From Oncomelania hupensis (lineage: Eukaryota; Mollusca; Gastropoda; Littorinimorpha; Pomatiopsidae), in contig CM072511.1 in NCBI GenBank assembly GCA_036898135.1, forward strand, positions 47,591,581 through 47,655,580: a DNA stretch of 64,000 bases. Direction: 5' to 3'. Positions 14,701-24,599 of the stretch are shown here, piece after piece. Positions within the stretch are counted from its first letter, which is position 1; each line of letters begins with the position of its first letter. Both the position numbers and the translations under genes were made by a program. Below the pieces are notes generated by a model. It worked only from the letters and a program-made list of their open reading frames with translations. It was not told where the DNA came from and did not search any database.

Positions 14701-15253
14701 ATATAGATATATACTTCTTTTTTTTTTGTGGAGGGGGGTGAGGGTGGGTGGGTAAATATTCTTATGTGTGAAGAAATAAGTCAAGAAATGTGTCAATATT
14801 CTTATGTGTGAAGAAATTTGTCAAGAAATGTGTCAAGAAATACTACTTTTTATTAATTTTTCCCAAAGTATATTTCGCTGCACATTATTAGTTATAATCA
14901 ATAAGGGTACTAATACTAAACAATCTTTTCTTTTGTTTCAAGTAAATTTTCAATAGAAAGAAAAGTGAAACGGATTTTAGAAAAGGATTGTCACAAATTG
15001 CTTAGTATTATCAAATGAAGTTTGTTAATATTTCATAACCTGAGCTCACATTTTATTTCTTCCTCTTTCTCTCCGTATAGGAACCCAGGTTCAGGATTTC
15101 CACACAATTGAGCTTGATGGAGCACGTACGTTGACCTTGACTGCTGTGCTACGAGGCGGACGTGGCGATGTTGCTTGGCAGCATGCGCAACTCTTCCGAC
15201 AAAGTCTAGACAGTGATGATTTCCCTTTCGAGGTTATATTGCACTTTGGATAA
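3210..15253 (+). CDS. NGLY1: Peptide-N(4)-(N-acetyl-beta-glucosaminyl)asparagine amidase (cytosolic PNGase)
   Basis: Exons 3210-3437, 8368-8491, 12534-12787, 13029-14235, 14532-14642 and 15081-15253 join in frame to 698 codons plus stop; human NGLY1 is about 654. The enzyme strips N-glycans from misfolded glycoproteins exported from the ER and acts in the cytosol with the proteasome and p97. Residues 1-110 form the PUB domain. A Ser/Ala/Gln-rich linker follows (118-200, exon 3). The transglutaminase-like core has zinc ligands CETC (289-292) and CDTC (321-324) and a catalytic triad Cys347 (GRCGEW), His374 (TDHVW) and Asp391 (HCDPCE). The triad spacings of 27 and 17 match those I know for human Cys309/His336/Asp353. 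The C-terminus (about 590-698, FSEEDLRINKLQL onward) is the PAW glycan-binding domain. All splice sites are GT-AG and phases agree. Introns 1 and 2 are enlarged by transposons. Confidence 0.96.
3454..5518. mobile_element. TIR element A, non-autonomous (Sola-like group proposed)
   Basis: The left end GATACTGTCTGAAAAGGTC and the inverse of the right end (GATGCTGTCTCAAAATGTG) are similar, and both sides carry ATAT (3450-3453, 5519-5522), a 4-bp target duplication. The inside holds repeated copies of GGTYGTGAC or its inverse GTCACRACC: 3991-3999, 4005-4013, 4746-4754, 4763-4771 and 5138-5146, plus variants near 3640, 3813, 4191 and 4381. A unit of roughly 380 bp is tandemly duplicated (about 3805-4180 and 4185-4560). 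There is no credible ORF. It begins 17 bp after the NGLY1 exon 1 splice donor. The TIRs are degenerate, so exact ends are less certain than for elements B and C. Confidence 0.6.
5531..6005 (-). mobile_element. tRNA-type SINE (family E), split by another SINE
   Basis: The outer parts (5531-5577, 5854-6005) match 29479-29649 plus 30258-30325 in order. The minus strand of the right end reads as a tRNA-like head with a B-box-like CAGGTTCAAATCC. The centre is interrupted by the second SINE at 5578-5853. Confidence 0.55.
5578..5853 (+). mobile_element. tRNA-derived SINE (family S), internally deleted
   Basis: It matches 9137-9545 and 53605-53850: A-box region GGTGGCCAAATGGTAGAG, then CTACTCCTTCGGATGAGAG and GTCCTAGACGGGTGAGTGCC. 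Compared with the other two copies it lacks the B-box segment (GGTTCGAGCCC) and the following 30 bp. It ends in a GAAGAAG-rich tail and is inserted in family E. Confidence 0.7.
6061..6560. other. Intron 1 sequence with no identified feature
   Basis: No coding potential or clear repeat boundary is visible. A weak tRNA-like B box in inverse orientation (GTTTTGAACTCCCAGTC near 6391) hints at an old SINE, but I could not define its ends. Confidence 0.4.
6565..7371 (-). pseudogene. RTE-like LINE reverse transcriptase relic, copy 1
   Basis: Read on the minus strand, the segment encodes broken pieces of the C-terminal part of a non-LTR reverse transcriptase. The motif KRKLRWYGHV, then RRRGRPKKRWEDN and WTGL, is typical of RTE-like elements. 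Frames change several times and the catalytic domain is incomplete. Its right part repeats in 7437-8300. Ends are approximate. Confidence 0.75.
7372..7436 (+). pseudogene. 65-bp copy of NGLY1 exon 1
   Basis: The stretch from CGTCAAGAGAACACGCAACC to TTTTCTTGCGGCA matches 3214-3278 (NGLY1 codons 2-23) with a single substitution. It lies in NGLY1 intron 1 at the join between two tandem pieces of the RTE-like relic. It has no flanking splice sites of its own and cannot act as an exon as it stands. Confidence 0.95.
7437..8300 (-). pseudogene. RTE-like LINE reverse transcriptase relic, copy 2
   Basis: The minus strand carries the RT core motif LRFADDIDGLAG (around 8030) and downstream text such as KISAEKTKMM and FKYL, followed again by RRRGRPKKRWEDN near 7500. 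It overlaps copy 1 in content and shares long near-identical blocks with 6650-7370. It has a 60-bp deletion relative to copy 1 (6730-6790) and several frame breaks. It is a dead fragment. Confidence 0.75.
8898..8956. repeat. (TA)n microsatellite
   Basis: Almost uninterrupted TA dinucleotides for about 60 bp, in NGLY1 intron 2. Confidence 0.95.
8970..9990. repeat. Local duplication split by a SINE
   Basis: Two blocks near 8970-9150 reappear in the same order at 9590-9660 (ACTTGATAGTCTAGCAC versus ACCGATAGTCTAACAC) and 9955-9995 (AAGATGCTAAGCTGCAG versus AAGACGCTAAGCTGCAG). SINE S at 9137-9545 lies inside the first copy and unrelated sequence (9680-9950) inside the second. Confidence 0.55.
9137..9545 (+). 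mobile_element. tRNA-derived SINE (family S), full form
   Basis: The head is tRNA-like: TAATGGTAGAG as the A-box region and GGTTCGAGCCC as the B box. A body shared with 5578-5853 and 53605-53850 follows. The 3' part reads GTTGGGCGGCTTGAGTTAG, then AGCGCTATATAAGAACG and an A/T-rich tail. This is the longest copy in the window and defines the family. Confidence 0.85.
9991..10514. other. NGLY1 intron 2 sequence, no identified feature
   Basis: AT-rich, with TAGGCCTA words, and no ORF or repeat end that I can support. Confidence 0.4.
10515..11195. mobile_element. TTAA-flanked MITE P1 (piggyBac-like)
   Basis: It is bounded by TTAA on each side, with inverted ends TTAACTCTTTGCCTGCCAGG and its inverse TGACAGGCAATGAGTTAA. 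TTAA targeting and these ends fit piggyBac-like MITEs. It is about 95% identical to P2 (20176-20848). Near the right end are two copies of a palindrome, CGACGATATATCGTAG and CGACGATATATCGTCG, about 30 bp apart. There is no ORF. Confidence 0.85.
11196..11640. repeat. Unclassified dispersed-repeat-like block
   Basis: Contains GAGTACCCGGAGAAAACC, a word found in dispersed repeats of many marine animals, and CACACCTGTCAGGCGCC. I see no tandem or terminal repeats that would fix its limits. It lies in NGLY1 intron 2. Confidence 0.35.
11678..11757. repeat. (TA)n(GA)n compound microsatellite
   Basis: About 26 bp of TA repeats pass directly into about 50 bp of GA repeats. Confidence 0.95.
11888..12073 (-). 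mobile_element. tRNA-derived SINE (family T)
   Basis: The minus strand starts GGTGGCAGGGATAGCTCAGT, with an A-box region TAGCTCAGTGGTCAGAGCGC and a B box GGGTTCAAATCC. It ends GTGCGCTATATAAGTGAAAT before an A/G-rich tail. The head differs from family S, so it derives from another tRNA. Confidence 0.8.
12074..12533. other. NGLY1 intron 2, no identified feature
   Basis: AT-rich sequence up to the TTTTTAAG acceptor of exon 3; no repeat shared with the window. Confidence 0.4.
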
Positions 15254-15286
15254 ACTACTGGCAGTCTTAGGTTTAATCTTCTACAT

Positions 15287-16505
15287 TTTTTACTCACATG
15301 CATAGCAATGTGAGTTTATGTACTCACCCTTCCCCTCACCCTTCCCCCTCGCCCCCCTCCAAAAAAAAAAACCAGTATTTTTGCAAATTTGTGCGAGATG
15401 TGTCTTAAATAAGCCAAATTTTAAAAAAATGTCTATTTGTCTGTTTTTTCTGCTGTATGTCTGTGCAAATTTGCAAGTGGATTATTATCTCAGAACCTTT
15501 GTTATTGAAACTATCACAACCAAACTTGGTAAGATGGTGTATACCCATGAGACCTTATAAATGATCAGTGAATGAAAATATTTCACTTCAAGGTCATGGT
15601 CACATGGTCAACAAATGTTAGTAAAAAAAAAAATACAATTTTTCACAAGATTTCACTTTAAAAAAAAAAAGATTATTAATATTGAACTTATGATTCTTTG
15701 ATGCAATTGAGAGCAAAGAGGGAAAAGTAGTACCCTGCAAGTAAAACCCACTTAGAGTGGGTGTCCTTTTAGTGCAGATTTTATTCTCATCTGTCTTAGG
15801 TCTGTCGCTTCCTATAAACTTTTTTTTTTTTTCCCCCACGCAAACCCTGTTCAGTACGGCAGAGTAATCAACTTGATGATTGAGGCCGTCTAATGGATGA
15901 AGATGAAGAAATATCAATGACACACACGTACTATACAAATTTGGTCAACCTCACGTCAAAGTCACTGGAGCTGTCCAAAGTCGGTTAGTAAAGGTAATTT
16001 GAAGTGACCTTTACCCTAAACTATGAAAGATATAAGTCCAATTTTGTTTACATTTCAGAGATGATATATTAATCTTTCATGTGTGTTCCGTTTTTGCATT
16101 GATTTTGAAGGTCAAGTTCATTTTACTTTTTTTAGGCCTTGCAAAAACAAAAAAAAAAAGGTCATCGTACAGTGGAGTGGTTATTTATTTTACTCATTGT
16201 ATGCAATATTGGGTTGCTTGATCATAAATGTATGAGATCATGTGAGGGACAAGATCAAGTCACTCAAGGTCAAAGTCATCCCAAGGTCATGGTTCTATTT
16301 TGGCATAATACAACTTTTGCTGTAGTTTACTTGATAGTAATGAGTGTATTTGGAGCCGGAGATCAATGTTATCTCATAGTGAAGAGCATAGAAAGATCAA
16401 AGCTAGTAAGTAGTATTACTTTGCATTAGTTTTTTCTGGGTACTCATTAAATATTGCGAATTCCATAAGGAGCGTGAGCGTCATATGAGCTTTGCCCTTC
16501 TAGTT
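15287..16505 (+). repeat. AGGTCA-rich dispersed repeat, copy G1
   Basis: It begins about 35 bp after the NGLY1 stop with a perfect stem (ACTCACAT 15292-15299, ATGTGAGT 15308-15315). The text AAGTGGATTATTATCTCAGA onward and many AAGGTCA/GGTCAC words match 23185-24034. Both copies end ATATTGCGAAT...CATATGRGCTTTGC...CTTCTAGTTT. It is probably transcribed as NGLY1 3' UTR or lies just beyond it. The repeat class is unknown to me. Confidence 0.7.
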
Positions 16506-16650
16506 TGGTCTTTTTCTTTTCTTTTTAAAAAGACTAAAACATTTTTTGGATTTCTTCATTTTATGTGTGTTTTAAATTTTACTGTTACCTTGTTGTTGTT
16601 TTTTGTTTTGTTTTTCTTTATTTATTTCCTATATTGTAAATAATGCATAT

Positions 16651-18513
16651 GTGCAAGTGCCAAAAGGTCGTGTTGTATAAGCAGTTTAATAAATTGTTTT
16701 TGATTACATAATAATTTGCATTTTTTGTAAGTCTTATGTATAGGCTTCAAGGAAATGTGCATGAAAAGATAACTCATTAAAGGAATTTTCACATAAAGCC
16801 ATGTATGTGAAAAAAACTGACAACGTGACGGTTGTTACATTGACATCCTCAATCACCCATAATTTAAAAGATGGAAGAAATGTGTAACTTTAAACTATTA
16901 AAATTAATAAAGCTTCCACAATTGAAAGAAAAAAATAATAAAAAAACCAAAGTGAATGAAATATCAAAAAGCAGTATATGAACATGATCATGTCAGATGT
17001 AACAACCATCACGCAACTCTGGTTTAATGTTTTCATGGGTATGTTATGATTTGCTTTAATGATTTAAGATATGTTTGTTTCTAAAACATTTAGATCACAT
17101 TTCAAAATAAAACACATTTAAACATTGTCAAGTAATACAAAATGTTGATATTGAAAAACATTGTGATGGTTGTTACATGAGACACTGTTGTCAGTAGTGT
17201 TGACATACATAATGAAGCAATGTGCACATTTAGGACAAAAAGACAAATCATTCATGTTATCAGCATATTTACTAATTATTATTTAGTTAAGTAAAACAGT
17301 AAAAAAATGTATCAACTTGAAAAATGGTGAAAAAATAAAAAATAAAACAAACAATATTTGAATAAAATAATAAATGTAAACCTGATTATTTAATGAATTT
17401 AGGCCTATTTATCACATTATAGCCATCACAGATCTTGTAAGAGTCTGTCAAATTGGATAACCTAGATTATCGATCTGTAGTTAGAAAATCACTGCTAGGG
17501 ACATGTTTTTTTTCCAGCCAAAGGTAAAGAAAACCCTCTGACTTGTTACTGATGAAAAGTGACGGTCGATATTAGACATCTGTCGATCTGAAAAACATCA
17601 ATTGGTTGTTCTACTTTATTATGTTTACGCTTCCGATCATTTTTATTTTCACTTTCCTCCAAAAATACTGCGAAATAAAAGCATAATGTACAATCCAACT
17701 CTACACAAGTGAAGAAACGATCATATCAAACTTCTGTGTGACGGTCGTACTATTGAAAATTTTTTGACATTTTATGAAAACTTCACCCGTTTTTCCCGTA
17801 GCTTGCTCTCAGCTAAAATAGCCGCCATTTGTCTTTTCTGTTTTGGTCACGTGATCAATAAAATGTCGGAATGGGTTTCAAAACGTAAAGTAATAAATAA
17901 AAAAACGAATATGAACGGTCGTTACTTTTTGACATTTTTTTAAAAAGTGAGATATTCTGCCATATTTTACCTATAAGAATTTCGTTTTATCCTTTAAACA
18001 AAATATATTTGTATTTGCCATACATTTCTCTGCTTCGGTTATTCCAAAATTAGGACTGGAACTTCACTAAAGCATTGGGTTTTTTGTCTGCAAAGAGTAG
18101 TACGATTTTGACATTTGATGTAACGACCGTCCGTGAATAAAATTAGGCTATAATGCAATAATGTCAAAAATGGTTACAGATAAATTGTTAAGCTGTTTTA
18201 AGTGCTTAAACATCGGTAAGTCAAACTACAAAATTTTATCCAGTTGTTATTTCATTTAAATGAGTAAAGAGACTCTAATGTGAGCAACTATAACTTACAG
18301 CTTTCTGGACCGCAAAAAAATCCCCTTTTTTTCACCATTTTATTTTTTTTTATATACTAATTCTACAATTAACAGCATCAGTTTATTTTATATATCTCTC
18401 TAACATATATCCTTACAATATCACAAATTACAACAAACACATAATTTCAAATACACATTTATTTCCATTTTTAAAATGCATACTGTTTCAAAACGACCTT
18501 TTGGCACTTGCAC
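16651..18513. mobile_element. TIR element B, non-autonomous (Sola-like group proposed)
   Basis: The ends are a perfect inverted repeat of at least 21 bp starting GTGCAAGTGCCAAAAGGTCG. Each side carries ATAT (16647-16650, 18514-18517), a 4-bp target duplication, though the palindromic flank TGCATAT/ATATGCA leaves a 2-bp TA reading possible. Copies of GGTYGTTAC or its inverse occur at 16830-16838, 16999-17007, 17168-17176, 17917-17925 and 18120-18128, with variants at 17563 and 17743. These are usually preceded by GAC or followed by an A/T-rich step. There is no ORF of note. Confidence 0.8.
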
Positions 18514-18626
18514 ATATGCAAAATCCTGACATCTAGCGATGGAGTGTTATTCTTTTAATTTTTTATTTTTATAACGGCTGACGGAAGTTTCTATTTTGGG
18601 AATACTTGGAGAATTGTGTGTGTAGC

Positions 18627-19123
18627 TTAAACCCTTGAACCCTGGATGCCCCACCAATTCTGAGCCCCATCCCCTGGGCTCCCCGGAGAAAAATAGCATT
18701 TTTAGCATGCTTTTAGTAAAACAACGAAAACATAACCAAAGTGTTAGACAACCCAAAGTACTTCAAATGTCATCTCTTCATCTTCATTATCATCCCACAA
18801 TTGATCGATTACTTCCTGAGTTGTGTACAGTCGCTTAGCGACGCTTCCTTGATTTGTAGACCTTCGTTTCATGACGCAAAATTGAGAAAAAACCGTCACA
18901 AAAACATGCACTGTGCTGCACTAGAGCGCTGACATTTTGCTTTACCTTATTCCCAGTAACCCTCAATAACCCTATTCCAAACAGCAAGTACTAGAAAGAA
19001 CAGTAAGCTGTGTACGGACCGCAAGATTAACGGTAAGGTTACGAGACCGATTTATCGGTCTTTCGGGGCACAGCTGTTTAAGGGCTAGACCGATATATCG
19101 GTCTTTCGGGTTCAAGAGGTTAA
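18627..19123. mobile_element. TTAA-flanked MITE P3 (piggyBac-like)
   Basis: Ends TTAAACCCTTGAACCC and GGGTTCAAGAGGTTAA are inverted, with TTAA at both edges. Near the right end are two palindromes, GACCGATTTATCGGTC and GACCGATATATCGGTC, each followed by TTTCGGG. The layout parallels P1/P2 although the sequence differs. Confidence 0.8.
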
Positions 19124-20175
19124 GTCAACAATTATCTGGGCCCCTGCTTTTAAGTTTTTTGATCTTTACCAGGTTTTAACCCTGATGATGTGTGCTTTAA
19201 AAAAAAAAATATGAGTGGAAAGATTTTAACCTTTCCATATAATTTCATGCAGACATTTCCATTATTATTTTGACTGCAGAATGTATTAACATGGAATATT
19301 ATAGCCATGTGAGATTGTGTGATATTTGTGTGTTATATAATTAAATACACATAGTGTTCTAAGTTCATCTGCTTGGCATTTAATTTTTTCTGATGACCAT
19401 AAGTGAGTAAACAGATGTGTAGTTGATGTTTGTGAAAACATGCAAGGATCCTGAGGTTCCAGGCTTTCACCTCATATAATGTCTGTGAAGCTAGTATAAT
19501 TTTAGTTATTACTATGGTTTTATTATTAACACTCTTCAGAATTTTGGAAAGACCTTTAAAATTATAGAATACTTGGAACTGTAAAACCTCGCCAGGATTA
19601 GGATTGGTAGATCTTGTTCTCTGCCTTATGACAGCAAGCTTTTCTGACTAGGTAGGTATTCATTGTTGACTTATAGATGTTTTGACATAAAGGTAGGTAG
19701 GCAGACCTGTCACGCAGTTGATTTTTAAAATATTCGGCTTGTCTAGCTGGAATGTGTCATGCCGATCATAATGCTGTGACTCACTTACATCCGTGCAAAA
19801 CTTAACAATAAACACACTCTGCCTGTGTTGCTTGGATTTGGAAAAATTGCTTTGCCAGAGTAGACCTTGACGAGATTGTTTGCTAGAGAGCCATGGGAAC
19901 AAGTACACCATATTCATTTATTGGTTTTCACTTTGAAATGCATCAATCTTTTTTATTTGTTTCTGATCTTGTGAAAAATAATGCAAACAGACAACTGAAA
20001 AGGTGAATAGTTTATATCCTGTATCATGACATTTTCGCTGCTACATTTGCTTGTTTGAACTTTTACACAGATTATCTATATTTGGAGTGTTCATTTTTTA
20101 AATAGAGTATTGATTATTATTGAGTATTGAAATTAGACATGGCTGTAAGTCATTAAATGCAGCAAGCTGTGCTGA
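19124..20175. other. Intergenic sequence, no identified feature
   Basis: AT-rich, no ORF with coding character, no repeat found elsewhere in the window. Confidence 0.4.
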
Positions 20176-20848
20176 TTAACTCTTTGCCTGCCAGGCATGT
20201 TTCCATGTTTGTGCCAGACATTTCTCTGGCACCGGAAAGAAAGTTCAGTACCTTAGGCATTTATAAGCTACTGTTCTTTCAATAATAGTTGTTAAATAGA
20301 CATATTTTATATCAAATTAAAGGTAAAAGAGTGAAGAATAAGAAAAAAAACACAAAAATGTTAATTTGATTATGTTATTATTGAAATATGTGTTTTGAAA
20401 GCATGTTGATCTTTTTGAAATGATAAAATAAAATAAAAATATTTCTACATACCAGTGATAAAAAAAATCTGGAGGAATAATTCCAATCACTGAATCAGCT
20501 TCACACACCAGAAAGAAAATTCATTTAGGATCAAAATACACTTTACAGTTTGAAATTATATTGATTATTAGCAGAGTTTGACATACTGTCGATTGTGCCC
20601 ATCACAATGTTTAGTAAAATGCACAAAAAAACACTCTAAAAACGAATCAATTTGAAGAAACCACGCGCATGTCGATCGAGAACGAAAGTAGAAAGAGTTA
20701 TCTCTCTTTGGTTAAAATAAAACTTGGATTGGACTGCGCAAAAAAACGGAACGAAACGGAATACTTAAATCAACGATATATCGTAGATTGGCAAAAACTT
20801 GGTGGCTCAGATCGACGATATATCGTCGAGTGGCAGGCAATGAGTTAA
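20176..20848. mobile_element. TTAA-flanked MITE P2 (piggyBac-like)
   Basis: Second copy of the P1 family, bounded by TTAA, with ends TTAACTCTTTGCCTGCCAGG and TGGCAGGCAATGAGTTAA. It keeps the two palindromes (CGACGATATATCGTCG and a diverged partner, AACGATATATCGTAGATT). The right TIR is closer to the left TIR here than in P1. Confidence 0.88.
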
Positions 20849-20921
20849 ATTTTTCAATGGTTTAGTAATCATTGTATAAATAGAATCATGGTGTGGTTTG
20901 TTATTTTCAATGTTTATTTGT

Positions 20922-21045
20922 ATGCTTGTCCAAATGCAAAACTTATTTGTATGCTTGATTTTAGTCCAAATGCAAAACTTATTTGTATGTTTGATATTAG
21001 TCCAAATGCAAAGCTTGTGTGTATGCTTGACTTTACGCTAAATTC
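20922..21045. repeat. 36-bp minisatellite, about three units
   Basis: The unit reads roughly TCCAAATGCAAAACTTATTT plus GTATGCTTGATTTTAG. Copies begin near 20929, 20964 and 21000. The first is shortened on its left and the third has several substitutions. Confidence 0.85.
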
Positions 21046-21149
21046 ATTATGTGAAATGGTTGGCTTTGTTACTGTTAGTGTGTTTAATATAATTATGTGT
21101 TAGCTTTTGTGATGAACTGCGATGTGTTAGCTTTTGTGATGAACTGCGT

Positions 21150-21724
21150 ACCCCCGTTGGGGTGCCGGGGGTTTCAGTATAAATAGTATCCCCACTTTCT
21201 GGAAATTTAGTGCTTTAAATTCCCACTGTCGCTGTCTTTCTCATTTGCTCTTTCTCATTCCTGCTCTGTTCTATCAATCTGCTATACTATCGTCTTCTTC
21301 GCTAGACCAGTCTCCTACCTTTTTTCTTGAAAACTCTTCCGGGACAAGACTCCTTATTTGTGTATGAGGTCTGTTGGATCAGCTTGGGAATATTGGACGC
21401 TTTCTGCCAGGTGGTCACTAGGGCTTCCTATGATGTTATTATTTAGCAATGTAGGCATTTTATATGTATGTGTTTTGTTGATAATTTATAATGATGTTTG
21501 TATTCTATTTTGTTTTTGTAAACAGGGGTTCGATAAGTTGGGGTGAAGCCTCAGCCGTCCCCTGCGTGGGATGTCTTTATTGTAAAGTGACTGGCTGGTG
21601 GAGACCTTTCGGTTTTCCCACTAGGGTTGTTTCGGCAGATCTTTTATGCGGAATGGGGGTTGACCGGTCCTGATTTGGCTCGGAAGAGTCCGCTGGACCT
21701 AAAGCAACAATAATGTAATGTAAT
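21150..21724 (+). mobile_element. R1 retroposon copy b
   Basis: A 5'-truncated R1 copy starting ACCCCCGTTGGGGTGCCGGG and ending CAACAATAATGTAATGTAAT. A perfect 12-bp target duplication, GATGAACTGCGT, flanks it (21138-21149 and 21725-21736). The tail here is a TAATG repeat rather than AATC. A 27-bp tandem duplication (GATGTGTTAGCTTTTGTGAT...) lies just upstream. Confidence 0.9.
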
Positions 21725-21736
21725 GATGAACTGCGT

Positions 21737-22248
21737 GCAATAAACTCTAAGATAGATAGGCGAAAGAAATCAAATATAGCCATCAAATTTAGAAGTTTCA
21801 TAATAAATAGTTATTGCTGCACCTGTCAAATTGCAAAAAAGTTGTCTGAAAGATAACGGATCATGATACACAATCTGTCAGTGGATGTGTAAAAAATAAA
21901 TGTTTGTATGCCTACAAGTCTAGTCGCCAAGCTTTTGTTTAAAACTTAAAAAGGGATATGGCTACATACATGGAGAAATTACACTTCTGAAATGTTCAAC
22001 ATCAACACCATGCAAATATTGAATGGCAATTGTAAACGTTGTCTACTGACACTTGTAGTGTTCACATAAGTTATGGACAATGTATGCATATGTGTTTGCA
22101 AATTGTACATGAATTTGTCAGGTACATTGCAATATTTCTAATACTGCAAACTTTTGTCTTTTTGAGCAATGTTCATAACTTAAAGGACTTTCGATTCCTT
22201 TTCTTCTTATGACCAATAATTATGGTTCACATTGTACTCATCTGGATG
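21737..22248. other. Intergenic sequence, no identified feature
   Basis: AT-rich; no ORF or shared repeat. Confidence 0.4.
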
Positions 22249-23181
22249 AACCCCGGTGGGGGTGTTGGGGGCTTCAGTACAAATAGCAGGCTGCAGAACA
22301 ACTTTGAAAAAAAATCTCTGAAGTTTGTCCGGGTCTAGGGGCCGCCTAGGTCCCTGTGTTGTCCAGGGGCAAAGGAAAAGAAAAATGGCACTTTTTAAGG
22401 CCATTTTGTTGTATTTCCTAGATGGAAATACTGTAAAATGTATAGCTATGTTTGGGGGAAAAAATTGTTTTTTTGTAGTATGAACAGGTAAAAAAAAAAA
22501 AAAGTGCAAATTGCCTTTAAAAAAAAATCATTTATGGACATAGCTCAATTCTCTATCGCACAATATACCTCTCATCATCCCTGCACAATCCACCTTTCTC
22601 AAAAAGGCTAAAAGCCTCTGCTCTTCACCTCCAACTTTCGTTGACTTCTCCATCCATTCCCATTTCCATTTGTTCTGGATGTTGCTTTCATTAAATGTCT
22701 CGCCACGATTGACAATTCTAGAAGCACACATTTTGAAAAAAAAAGTTAATGAAGCGTGTTCATCACAGAAGAAGCGGCTTAGTCTAACGCACAAAATTTC
22801 AATGACAGTTCAATTTCTCTGTTGATGTTCACAGACTTAGCGCATAGACTACAAGAGAAACTCGAGAATAGCATACACCGACGGCGCACCTTTCTTTCAG
22901 TAGTAGGTCAACAATACGCACGAAATGTACAGCATAAAGTTGTAGCCTATAAACAGTAAAGCAGCGCACCTCTCTGTCAATAAGACGACATGAAAATGTG
23001 GATCGGTACTCGGTAAAAAAATATTCTTGAAAATTTTTCTCTCAGAATTTTTTTTTTTCGCTCGGATTTTTTTTTCTTACTTGGAAAATTGCGGATCCGC
23101 AAAGAGTTCTGCAGCCTGAAATAGTAACCCAACTTTCTGGAAATTTAGTGCTTTAAATTCCCACTGTCGCTGTCTTTCTCC
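22249..23181 (+). mobile_element. R1 relic (copy f), split by a MITE
   Basis: The pieces 22249-22286 (CCCGGTGGGGGTGTTGGGGG, CTTCAGTACAAATAG) and 23119-23181 (ACTTTCTGGAAATTTAGTGC, CACTGTCGCTGTCTTTCTC) are adjacent in every other R1 copy. The 832-bp MITE at 22287-23118 separates them. The right piece stops inside R1 and is joined to repeat G2. Confidence 0.75.
22287..23118. mobile_element. CAG-ended MITE with 6-bp target duplication (hAT-like)
   Basis: Ends CAGGCTGCAGAACAACTTTG and inverse GTTCTGCAGCCTG form a TIR of at least 13 bp. AAATAG flanks both sides (22281-22286, 23119-23124). The insertion is proven by the interrupted R1 sequence. No transposase. CAG termini suggest hAT; the 6-bp duplication is shared with 38662-39249. 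Confidence 0.8.
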
Positions 23182-23184
23182 TTT

Positions 23185-24034
23185 GTTTTTTGTTTTCCGT
23201 CCGTCCATCTTTTGTCAAACTTTCAAGTGGATTAATATCTCAGAACCTACTTTAACTATCACAATCAAACTTGGTAAGATGACACATACCCACAAGACCT
23301 CATAAATGATCAGTGAATTAATGACTTAACTTCAAGGTCACGGTGTCAACAGATGTTAGTACAAAAATTACACATTTTCAAAAAAGTTCACTTTTTTTCT
23401 AGGTTATTTATATTGAATTAATGATTCTTTGATGCATGATAAATATTAATGAGACACACATACTTTATAACTTTAGTCAACCTCACAACAAGGTCAAGGT
23501 CACTGGTTAGTATAGGAACTTTGAAGTGATCTTGACCCTAAACTATGAGATATAAAGTCCAAACTACTTGTATTTAGAGATGATAGATTGATCTTTTATA
23601 CATGTTCTGTTTTTGCATTGATCTTGAAGGCCAAGGTCATTTTAGGCTTTGCAAAAATATACAAAAAAATAGGTCATCAACAGTGGGGTTTCTGTTTATT
23701 TAACCCATCATATGCAACAGCATTGGGTAAGGTCAAGGTCATCCAAAGGTCCAGGTCACTGAAGGGCAAGGGCATCTGAAGGTCACCATTTTGGAAGGAG
23801 GGGGAGAGATGGTAGATGGCATAATACAACTTTTGCTGTAGTTTATTTGATAGTACATGAGTCACAGTGTATTTTGAGCCAGAGGTCAAGGTCATTTCAA
23901 GGCCAAGAGAAATAAAAGATCAAAGTCGGTGTTTGCATTTTAATGCCACCGTTTCTTTTTTATTTCTGGACACTCAATTTCATGTTAAATATTGCGAATA
24001 GCATGAGAGTCATATGGGCTTTGCTCTTCTAGTT
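23185..24034 (+). repeat. AGGTCA-rich dispersed repeat, copy G2
   Basis: Matches 15440-16505 from CAAGTGGATTAATATCTCAG through to GGGCTTTGCTCTTCTAGTTT. Words such as AAGGTCAAGGTCA, AAGGTCACG and AGGTCCAGGTCAC recur. It lacks the 5' hairpin of copy G1. Confidence 0.7.
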
Positions 24035-24112
24035 TTTCTTTCTTCTCAGGGTTATGGTAATTGATTTTGATTTGAAACTGAAACTAAGTGTTCATCAAAT
24101 TGCTAGTGCCTC

Positions 24113-24226
24113 TTTATCATCTTGCAGTATACACATACGATGTGCACGATTGATTGATTGATTCCTCTTTATCATTTTGCAGTACATACATACGATGTGC
24201 ACGATTGATTGATTGATTCACTCATT
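24113..24226. repeat. Tandem duplication of about 56 bp
   Basis: Two units, each CTCTTTATCATTTTGCAGTA, then ACATACGATGTGCACG and GATTGATTGATTGATTC. Confidence 0.85.
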
Positions 24227-24599
24227 TTTATATACTCACTGTTCTTTCATTTTAAATGAAATAAAACTATATGCTGTGCTACAATCCCGTTTATTATACA
24301 ATATACATTAACTTGATTTAAATAAAGTGGAATGAAAAGTACTGTAATTTGTTTTTTGTAAATGTTTGTTTTCTTTAATTTTGTTATAAGCTGTAATGAA
24401 GAATGGGTCATCACAATTGATTTACAAATGTACATCAAGAGTTTGCCTGCATCAGAAGTAATATAGGTTTACAAGTATTGGCGAATGGCAATGCACGTTT
24501 CACAAAATAAAATAACCCTTTCAAATTCATATATTATAATCTTGTGACAGTACATTTTTATACACAAGAGAGGCTGTTTTTAAAGAATTAAAGATGGTG

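Noticed and set aside
21150..21724. R1 as an LTR, because of TATAAATA and AATAAA
   Set aside because: Copies have different 5' ends, 9-12 bp duplications and microsatellite tails, which fit LINE-type retroposition and not LTR integration (4-6 bp, TG...CA).
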